From Ligula intestinalis (taxonomy: Eukaryota > Platyhelminthes > Cestoda > Diphyllobothriidea > Diphyllobothriidae), in contig JAYGXS010000002.1 in NCBI GenBank assembly GCA_036362985.1, positions 10,127,643 through 10,191,642 of the forward strand: a stretch of 64,000 nt of DNA. Reading direction: 5' to 3'. Position 1 is the first letter of the stretch, and every line of letters begins with the position of its first letter. The notes under the pieces were generated by a model. The model saw nothing but the letters and a program-made list of their open reading frames with translations. It did no database searches and was not told the origin of the DNA. This document shows positions 56,862 to 64,000 of the stretch, in pieces. Both the position numbers and the translations under genes were made by a program.

Positions 56862-57123
56862 CTGGCCAGGCTTTGGTGGTGGAGGTATGTTATGGAACTT
56901 GGAGGCTGCTGTGATGAATACTTCGTCTGCGCCCTCGCCATTCAGTGAAGAAGCTTCCATGTAGATGTATTTGTTCTTCTTGGCTAAACTCTCGCCAGCG
57001 TTCTTTTGGATCACCCTGTTAGACTGGTCTGTCTTCAAGCCAAGCAGGAAAAGATAGCTCTTTTTGGCCTTGTGTTTATTTACCTCATCCATCCAACCTT
57101 GTACCTCGTCAAAACTCTTCTGG
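56862..57123 (-). CDS. Rab-like small GTPase, C-terminal half of G domain
   Basis: This 262-bp exon has an acceptor 'ttactcccaacag' (AG at 57125-57124) and a GTTAGT donor. Its first base completes the codon left by exon 62021 (AA+C, Asn), giving FDVTN-QKSFDEVQGWMDEV, the classic Rab YDITNxxSFxxxxxWxxEv stretch. It then reads KSYLFLLGLKTDQ, where Rab proteins have NKxD. Next is IYMEASSLNGEGADEVFITA, where SAK is expected, ending PPPPKPGQ. G4 is thus LKTD and G5 is ASS, both weakened. The protein should be a membrane-traffic-type GTPase or GTPase-like protein. The prenylated C-terminal tail exon was not found below 56862. Confidence 0.82.
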
Positions 57124-57555
57124 CTGTTGGGAGTAAATGCAGTTGAAAAAAAGATTCAATAGTAACACAAGGTGTCCTCCGCAATCAAATATTCTGATTT
57201 CCGTCCTCAACTGAAAGAAAATGGCTGGAAAAATGATTTTTTTTACAACATAGCAGTCATTGTATTTCTGGTTGGTGCACACTTTCTTGTACTCTGTTGC
57301 TAAATATCATTCACTTCCCCAAGTAAGTAATGTCCTTTGTAGGTCTGTGGTATTTAGTCTGCTTCCCTTTGCCCTCTTACAATTTTGTTTTTCCCCTGTT
57401 TGTCCATACAGAGAAGAGCTAACGGAAAAGGCCCTATAAATGCAGCTACAATAAGAGCACAGAGTGCTAAAATCGAGTAAACATTGCCACAGAGAGAGAG
57501 AGGTTACTTTACTTTAAGAATGCTCTAAAATATCAGAATAGCGCACAACTTTCGC

Positions 57556-57963
57556 ATGTGCAATGTGGATGGGTTAAAGTTGGTGACTTTATTCATCCGA
57601 AAATGCATACGAAACCAATTGATTAACCTGGTTGATGCTAAGAGTCTTATCATCTGGGATAAAATATGGACAAGTATTCGGTTTTTTGCAATATTTAAAG
57701 GCGTTCCGCTGACCACACTAGAGCCAGAAGCTAGAAGACGTGTCATCAAAGTTGGAAAACGGGAAACCAAAATTGTGCAACCGAACCTGATGATAGCCTC
57801 TGGGTCAGTCCGACTTATGAACTTGCAGGAAGGAAAAAAAAATACGCCGACTTCTGCACTGCTCCTAAACATGCCAGTCTTTTCGGAACGGGCTCAGTTG
57901 CACTGCTGTAAAGCGAGCCCCGACCACATCATATGTCTAAATATACCAAACGGTTTTTATTGA
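57556..57963 (+). CDS. Unassigned 135-residue open frame
   Basis: Uninterrupted frame from ATG to stop, antisense inside the Rab-like intron. It is basic and hydrophobic with no motif I recognise. A 115-residue frame lies opposite at 57525-57872. It could be a chance frame or a relic of an unknown element. No splice signals, promoter or polyadenylation signal is evident. Confidence 0.2.
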   Translation: MCNVDGLKLVTLFIRKCIRNQLINLVDAKSLIIWDKIWTSIRFFAIFKGVPLTTLEPEARRRVIKVGKRETKIVQPNLMIASGSVRLMNLQEGKKNTPTSALLLNMPVFSERAQLHCCKASPDHIICLNIPNGFY

Positions 57964-58069
57964 AAAACCAGCGTCATTCTATTTAAAAAGATATCGGTAC
58001 TTCTTAATATCGAAATACCTCACGAATGCCTGCTTACCAATAGAGGAGAATATACGAGTTCCAGGCAGC

Positions 58070-58232
58070 AGTTCAGAAGAAGAAGATGCGATCACTGGAA
58101 CAATGACTTTATTTTCCTGACGTTTCGGATTCCGTCGGGAATCCTTAGTCATAGGTAATCGTAAACAGGTCTGAGACATGCGCAGGAAAATAAGTTCCTT
58201 GTTCCAGTGATCGCATCTTCTTCTTCGGAATG
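58070..58232. repeat. Family H palindrome, shortened
   Basis: The left arm is 'gaagaagaagatgcgatcac', 'cctgacgtttcggattccgt' to 'acatgcgcagg'. The right arm is a short 'aaaataagttccttgttcca' and 'gtgatcgcatcttcttcttc'. The right arm lacks about 50 bp relative to 17893-18112. Confidence 0.85.
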
Positions 58233-58789
58233 CCTGCTTAATTTCGATCTACCGACATGCAATTTAAAAGCCAGGAAGGGCTCCAGTAGAAGTTCTGGCA
58301 ACACGCCAGGTAAGATCGCGTTGTAAGCCAAAAACGCGGTCTGCGATGAGGCAAAACTAGCAATAAAGCAGCAGTGCTGAAGATTTGTTCGGTGACCTAA
58401 ATTGATCTGCATCCAACCTTAACCTCCTTGGAACCCAAGGTCACCTGCAACGCGGCGGGAAGACTATTCCGCAACAGAATAACCAGCCAACCGCCAAAGC
58501 GGACAATTGGAGGCACGAGTGCCAGACACATATTCGCCTGTAGCGGACTTAGTCAGAGAGACGCCGGAGTCACAATCTGCCCGCCTCAAGGATTTATTCT
58601 ACACTAACACATTAATTTCTGCGCAAATTAAAAAATCTTTATTGTCTGTCTGGCTGACGCAGTACCCCAGACGGCCAGAACTAGTTCGCCAAAGCCACGG
58701 GTTCCCATGCCCCCCACTCCCCTCTCGAGTGTTGTAAATGTGACCAAAGCCGAGATATCGCATCTACGTTACGCCTTGTGTGAGCCCCC

Positions 58790-59040
58790 AAGGAAGAACA
58801 CAACAAGAAGAGCGCAAGCCTAGTACAGCATAGTTAAGGCAAGCGAACGCGTGCATAAGCCATGCCCAATCGGACCAATCAGAGTGTGAGCTCAAGTAAG
58901 GGACTATTTCATCGGCTTTATAACTCATGCAGCTGGCGCGTTAGAGTCCGGCGTCCGGCTGCGGCTGCACGGCGTCATCACGTGCATTATGTGTGAGCGA
59001 ACCGGTCATTTGCCGTGAGAACGACTCGTCAGGGCTCGTT
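58790..59040 (+). repeat. Interspersed repeat K, copy 2
   Basis: It aligns with 13105-13330 over 'taaggcaagcgaacgcgtgc', 'ggaccaatcagagtgtg' and 'gcgcgttagagtcc'. Confidence 0.55.
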
Positions 59041-59261
59041 GCGCATGCCATTAAGTTGGGTCCTGAAATTGAGTACTAGTTTCATGACGCCAAGCTCTGC
59101 GCCCCCTTCTTGCGACCGTACTGAAGATGAACACCTTGATTAGCTTTTGTGAGGGTAATGCTCTTGTAGGCACAGAGCATGCCATCTGGCAGAATATTTC
59201 GGGATCGGTGGATGCGAAATTAATGTCCTCATTCTCCCGTGAAGGTTTGTACAAGACACAG

Positions 59262-59430
59262 TTTTCTCCGACGTAGTTGCTTTGTCCACAACTACACCAG
59301 ATCTGGTGTAGTTGTGGACAAAGCAACTACGTCGGAGAAACCGGGAGATTACTCCAGACACAGTTTTCTTTTGGCCAACAGGTTCGTCAGCCGCCTGATC
59401 TGGTATACAACAACGTGGATGCACCCTCGT
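59262..59430 (+). pseudogene. GIY-YIG-type endonuclease fragment, tail-to-tail duplicated
   Basis: 59303-59350 encodes SGVVVDK in one frame and WCSCGQSNYVGETGRLL in another. The latter resembles CxCGxxNYVGETGR, a GIY-YIG endonuclease start found in retroelements. The left arm of the palindrome encodes the same peptide on the minus strand. The frame decays within 40 codons. Confidence 0.6.
59263..59340. repeat. Perfect 39-bp-arm palindrome
   Basis: Arms 59263-59301 and 59302-59340 are exact reverse complements with no spacer, centred on 'agatct'. Both arms carry the NYVGE-coding sequence. Confidence 0.97.
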
Positions 59431-59559
59431 TCACGTCATCGTCAGCTGTTGGACGACGTCCTCATCCGGAGGCATGGCTGATGTGACGTGCCAGTGACTA
59501 AGGCGATATACAGTGGAGCTGTAGTGGGCGGTAGCGCCTCTGTTGAGATTCGCCAAAGC

Positions 59560-59940
59560 CGCAGTCATCCCGACTGCCTGCACCCTGTCCGTTTCTCGCT
59601 CAGTGTCCTGAGCGACTTACTGGCACGCCCAGTCTCGCCTCCGCCGGCACTGCGCCCACCTTGCGCAGGCTGACTCACACAAGACCTAAAGGCGGTGGCT
59701 GATGGCTAGACGACATTCGGAAGCCCGCACTCCAGGGTGCGGACGTAGGCAGCGTTGCTGGCCACTATGATGACCCCACGACCGAACGCCATGCCAGACC
59801 GAGTGGCGATGTTCTACTAACCCTTGTGTACACAATACAATGTTCCTACTTTTCTGGCCTTCCCACCGTCTTCTCCCTTCTCCCAAGGAACCGGGCCTGG
59901 AAGATCGCAGCCGTTAGGATTAAACCTCAATAGCCTTTAC
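59560..59940 (+). repeat. Repeat family A copy
   Basis: 'gcaggctgactcacacaaga', 'tacacaatacaatgttccta' and 'aaggaaccgggcctggaaga' 'tcgcag' follow family order. Confidence 0.7.
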
Positions 59941-59942
59941 AC

Positions 59943-60212
59943 ATCTTCGATAGAGCCTTGGGTTACGAGCATTCCAAGTAACGAAATTTTGTTCAATTGA
60001 CTGGCCTCCGCTCAGTTGACGAATTGTCAGTGCGTGCCTATGTGTGTACCCGTGTCCGCCGTTGAGTCTTACTCCCAGAGCGTGGATTCTTGGTCGCCTG
60101 CAACCAATCAGGGAAATTATGCAGTTTGAGTGGCTACCTTTCACAAGACTAGCGTTTTACATGATGAGCTTGATGCTGGAGCGAAATAAACTTGTTAATC
60201 GAGGTTGCAGTG
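59943..60212 (-). mobile_element. Short MITE (family P), copy 3
   Basis: Reverse orientation relative to 23851. The end at 60212 is flanked by TA (60213-60214) and reads CACTGCAACCTCGATTAACA from that side. 'ggtcgcctgcaaccaatcag' matches the interior. The other end is decayed. Confidence 0.7.
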
Positions 60213-60559
60213 TATTGCACAGATCACCGTAGTTTTATTCTGCAGTCGGCAGACAACCGGAACTTAGGCGAACATCATAGAAGTTAAATATTCGATTTCG
60301 AGATTCGATCGAAAACCGATTGTCTGTTACACATCACATGAAGTTCAAATAAGGAACGCAAATGTAAGTTCTGGAAACGAACGACTCTGTTGAGACGGAA
60401 TGAAGAAAATTGGTCATCCGCTCAACCGCAGTGGAAGCCCTCAGTCGCGCGCACCAACAGCATGGTGACGATGAAGAATAAATCCGCGACCGGGCCCTTA
60501 AAGAGCAATGATCTGTAGTGGGTCGTTGCCTGCACGATATCTGGTCTTCTTGTCGTGAG

Positions 60560-60960
60560 CTCAATCCGTCTAGACCTCAAGGTCGTGGCGGCTGCCAGAC
60601 TTACTGGCGCGCGTGACGTAGACCAACAACTTCGATGCCCACGTTGTTTTTCTACCCACATGCTGTCCAACCAATCACAGGCCGACCTAGCCAATGAACG
60701 TGCTCTCTCTATGTCTACTGGCCTGACTGCTTTCAAACTGGCACTCGGACTGAGGCTGGCTCTCCTGCTGGTCGTAAGCTCTCAAAGTCAAATATCTGTC
60801 CATCTATTCTCCGTTCCATTGTGTACACAATGTACTCTTCCTAACACTGTAGCCTTCCCAAAACTTCTTCTCTACTAAGTTACCATGGTCTTAAAATCGC
60901 AGTTGCTAGGTTTTACTCAATTAACCCCCTGCGATAGATCTACGAACGAAGTGCGTCACC
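60560..60960 (+). repeat. Repeat family A copy
   Basis: 'caatcacaggccgacctagc', 'tgtgtacacaatgtactctt', 'aaccccctgcgatagatc'. It is diverged but keeps the block order. Confidence 0.65.
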
Positions 60961-62020
60961 AGCAGCAGGACAAACACCAATTAAGCCGCATTTTCGATGA
61001 CGAAGCCTACAATATAAGAATCTGAGGGAGGTAAAATGATTGCTAAACTCACAAAGCCGAAGGCATTGAAGGCCATGTAGATGGCGTTCTGCGCTGCGGA
61101 CGCTTATTCACGATCACCAAATCAATCACATATTTACAATAGGTCGAGGAGGCATCAACCGACTCCGTCAAGGGGATACCGACAGCGAATTCAGCTGACC
61201 GCCCTTATCTGCAGGAGACAAGCAAGGCAGTTAAGTGCACCAGCCATGTAGCACCGAGGCCAAGCCCGTGAGCCTTCACGTGATTACTTTCCTCTATCTG
61301 CCTCTGGGACAGCCAATCACAGGTACCAGAGACTGTTTTTGTTCGAGCAGTTGCTAAAGTAGCTAGTGACTCACTCTCGCCTAACGTGTATGCATTCACG
61401 CCCACAGCACGCTAGCAGACAGACGCTCGCAAGCAGGGCCCGCGCCTGCCGCGCGTCGGGGCTTCAGACCACCACTGGTTTCCAGGGAACTCGCAGTAAA
61501 GGTCACATCAAGGCGGAGCCATTGCAGTTTAATCGCTATTTTAGAAGACAATGCTACTGTGTTTTAAGTAGTCCTTTGCAGGCTACGTTTTACGAAGAGT
61601 TTCAGGGACAAAACGCCACACCAGAGGCGGTGGCCAAATTTTAGCAGAAATTTAACTGTTTGTCTGTTTATTTTAAGAAAAGCGATAGTTTACATCTCAC
61701 TAATTCACATTCTTCGCACTAATTTGTCTAATATGATACCGTGAAGGGCATTTTGCGAAGATATGCGGCTAAAATACGATTGGTTACAGGCATCGAACTA
61801 TGCCAAACGGACGAGCAAACTAACCAAAACGATGCAAAAACTATATGGTAACCAGGCTTGATCTCATATTTCTTAAAAATACAACCTTGCAAAACATATG
61901 AACAGCGAAAAACCGGAAATTCACTCAGCAACCCTGCCTGTCGGAACCTAGGAACATAAGCTTTCAAAAGCTAGAACAATTTACGGTTTGAAGTTTAAAT
62001 GCAATAAATGGGACGCTCAC

Positions 62021-62103
62021 TTGGTAACATCGAAACAGACGATAACTGCATCTGCGCCGGCGTAGAGTCCCAGGCTGAGGTCACGATATTCTATATCTCC
62101 GGG
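62021..62103 (-). CDS. Rab-like small GTPase, switch II exon
   Basis: This 83-bp exon lies between a 'cttcataaag' acceptor (AG at 62105-62104) and a GTGAGC donor. It reads PGDIEYRDLSLGLYAGADAV then IVCFDVT plus AA. Joined to the previous exon it gives KIYDS-PGDIEYRDL, in the place of the Rab WDTAGQERYRSL (switch II). The G3 motif DxxG is kept (Asp-Ser-Pro-Gly) but the catalytic Gln of AGQE is replaced, reading DIE. GADAVIVCFDVT matches the usual GAxxxIvvyDiT strand. The intron before it is only 41 bp. Confidence 0.85.
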
Positions 62104-62144
62104 CTTTATGAAGACGGGTTATTCAAATTAGGGTTGGGGCTTAC
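62104..62144 (-). other. 41-bp mini-intron of the Rab-like gene
   Basis: It starts GTAAGC and ends TAAAG. Removing it keeps the phase-0 junction DS-PG. Reading through it gives a different sequence that ends the GTPase homology. Confidence 0.8.
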
Positions 62145-62281
62145 CGAATCGTAAATTTTAAAATCGACTTTTTTTCCATACACGTCCTTATTGACTGAAC
62201 TATCGTTCAGAAAGGTAGATTTTTCTTGAGCCGCATAGCTCCCGGTAACGAATCGACTGACTAAAGTGGTCTTTCCTACCC
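62145..62281 (-). CDS. Rab-like small GTPase, P-loop to strand 3 exon
   Basis: This 137-bp exon follows a long T tract and 'aatatcacag' (AG at 62283-62282). Two bases complete a Gly codon, then VGKTTLVSRFVTGSYAAQEK and STFLNDSSVNKDVYGKKVDF and KIYDS. This holds the 3' part of the GxxxxGK(S/T) P-loop, alpha-1, a switch I region keeping a Ser-Thr pair, and the strand leading to G3. The donor is GTAAGC, phase 0. The upstream exon with the start codon and GDxG half of the P-loop is not seen up to 64000. Confidence 0.85.
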
Positions 62282-62299
62282 CTGTGATATTAAAAAAAC

Positions 62300-63410
62300 A
62301 AAAATGTGAAATCAATTGCAAGGTATTATTTGAACAGGATGACATAATTAAAAATCCCGTCATTAATAAAAATGATGGGCAGAAAAATAGGCTTAATGAG
62401 AACACAGTGAACAGAAACTCTTCTGAAAGTGCGATGGTGATGATTCCCTTAAAATACTATCTTCATTTAAGAGTGAGACTGGTTAAATAATTCAGTCTAA
62501 TAAACTGACAACTATATTGGGAAAACGTACCAAGTAATAAGGAGTATCAAATATTAATATTCGGATACCAATATATTCCTGAGGAATTAATTTCTATCCA
62601 CGGTATACAGACCCTGATCCCTCGCAGCTCTGTCAAGCAGCGGCAGAATACTGGGAAAACAGGTATGGTAGGTTGCCATACCAATATATTTTTCTCATTA
62701 TAAAATTCTTAATATGATATTTTAAAATCAAGTGCAGGTAAGACAACAGGTTAATAAAACTGCGAATCTGTCGTCGATATCTTTGCGTTTAGCATCAAAG
62801 TCTCTGAAAACCAATCTCTTGTAAGAGTCTTTTTTGCCGGAATGCCACTTTTTGAGCGCACATGCAGGCTACGAAATATCAGGAGTCTGACTTTTATCGC
62901 CTATCAAAACTACGTAGTATCATTGGAATGCAGAGTATATTAGATTCCGATAACAGATGAATGGACTTCGAAAAATATGACCACTGCAATAACAATGCCT
63001 ATTAATAAATCAAAGTACAGTATTTATCAACTGCAGACAATATAATGTGCTTTTAAGCTATCACGATAAAATAAATATCGTGGCTTCGAAGGCTGCCAAC
63101 TAACGGGATAGCCTGGTCCCCCTCAGGGCGGCCATTCTAGCTACAATGCACCCTTCTGACTGCGGCGTGTATGCTCCCCCCCTAAGTTTGGATCCCTGCC
63201 ACCCTCTGTGAAAGCTGGGCACAAGTTCATGTGTGGCACGCGTAGATAGTCCGTTTACCTTTGTCAGACACTGCGTCCTACCGCACCTCCGGTCTTTTTG
63301 ACTATGTCATGTTAGCAGACTTGCCGCATAAATGCGTGGCGTGGTAGCTGCACTGGGTCAACACGAAGGTTAGCTCAGGGCACGGCATGCGTTATTCAGT
63401 TTAAGCTCCC
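62300..63410. other. Upstream of the Rab-like exons, no exon recognised
   Basis: Part of repeat D (third copy) lies at 62590-62680 ('cctcgcagctctgtcaagca', 'gcggcagaatactggg'). No first exon of the GTPase gene was recognised. Confidence 0.4.
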
Positions 63411-63419
63411 ATAACAAAT

Positions 63420-63850
63420 GTAGTGGTCGCTGATTCGCGACGCTCTTCTAGCTCTTGATGCTACAGATGAGGTAACTCAGAGCATAGGACCTCGCGCGAA
63501 GACAATTTTCGGCGTGCCTCGGACCAGACGCAAACGGGCGTGCGACCGAACGCACGCACCATGTCTTCCCCGTTCTCACCTCAACCCACAATGGCATGAT
63601 CGTAATCCTTCCAACAAGATTCCCGCATTAATAAACCGGCTTTCTTGAGTAGGTTGGCCTCAGTCCATGTGGCACAGACGAAAATGCAGTGACTGCTCCC
63701 AGGCATCACTTCAGACCTTTTTCACTTCCTCCTAACTATTCTCATTTCCTTCTGTTCAGAATAAGCTCTTCCTACTAACCTTACTTTCTCATGACTGATC
63801 TCAGCTCCTAAGGAACCGAGTCCAGAAGACGCAGCCATAAAGGTTAAGCT
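63420..63850 (+). repeat. Repeat family A, long 5' version
   Basis: Counterpart of 55525: 'ggtaactcagagcataggac', 'gacgcaaacgggcgtg', 'cttctgttcagaataagctc', 'aaggaaccgagtccagaag'. Confidence 0.75.
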
Positions 63851-63945
63851 TATTAACCTCGAGATTGGGTATGACTGGCTGATGACAGCTAATAAGCCAG
63901 AAATAGTCATTCCGGTCTCCCTTTGCTTTGATGGATCCACTTCAG
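63850..63945 (+). mobile_element. SINE family S, body fragment
   Basis: 'attgggtatgactggctgat', 'gacagctaataagccagaaa', 'tagtcattccggtctccctt'. The head is missing and it abuts the family A repeat. Confidence 0.7.
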
Positions 63946-64000
63946 CATATCAACTTAGTCACTATTTGACGGTGTTGAAGGTTTGCGTTGCGAGCTCCTT

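Larger units (their letters stand above)
57125..62020 (-). other. Large intron of the Rab-like gene filled with repeats
   Basis: The 4.9-kb intron between exons 62021 and 57123 holds an unassigned open frame (57556-57963), a family H palindrome, repeat K, a GIY-YIG palindrome, two family A copies and a family P MITE, listed separately. About 60960-62020 shows nothing I recognise. Confidence 0.6.

Noticed and set aside
1..64000. CRISPR array, operons or bacterial genes
   Set aside because: No regularly spaced direct repeats and no operon layout; all host genes have introns.

Overview
This window reads as nuclear DNA from a metazoan with a large, repeat-rich genome, most likely a parasitic flatworm. 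Coding sequence is under 4% and is cut into short exons with GT/AG boundaries. One intron is 41 bp and others run to several kb. There are no operons, Shine-Dalgarno sites or long bacterial ORFs. The flatworm assignment (a pseudophyllidean tapeworm would fit) is inference from intron style, decayed Penelope-like elements and repeat content; it is not proven here. || All recognisable host genes are on the minus strand. (1) 376-24725: seven exons of one GPR158/GPR179-type class C orphan receptor. In gene order they are a Cys-rich/EGF-like exon (24633-24725), Cys-rich linker plus TM1 (18703-18933), TM2 (9811-9879), TM3 (8587-8696), TM4 with a very long extracellular loop 2 (6373-6872), TM7 (1870-1975) and the proximal C-tail (376-564). 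Reading phases agree at every junction that can be tested. The TM5-TM6 exon, the N-terminal Cache part and the distal tail were not found. (2) 49335-50167: one 833-bp exon of a large helical protein, tentatively the C-terminal part of AP-5 subunit zeta (AP5Z1). (3) 56862-62281: three exons of a divergent Rab-like small GTPase with an atypical DxxG motif and degenerate G4/G5 motifs. || Everything else is dominated by transposable-element fossils. They include two 1-kb MITEs with about 365-bp inverted repeats (15820-16810, 27068-28059), a 410-bp MITE (29406-29815) and about 290-bp MITEs, all TA-flanked and Tc1/mariner/pogo-like. There are two decayed mariner transposase genes (26.6-28.1 and 29.3-30.2 kb), each the empty site for the MITE carried by the other. 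There are also about 580-bp hAT-like MITEs with 8-bp duplications, Penelope-like RT and GIY-YIG remnants, tRNA-derived SINEs, about ten co-oriented copies of a repeat carrying an AATAAA-like box, hairpin elements, degenerate TTAGGG tracts, microsatellites and one 10-N assembly gap. || The best signals for follow-up are the reciprocal filled/empty MITE pair, a terminal consensus shared by two MITE families, the enlarged loop 2 of the GPR158-like receptor, and the Rab-like protein with altered nucleotide-binding motifs.
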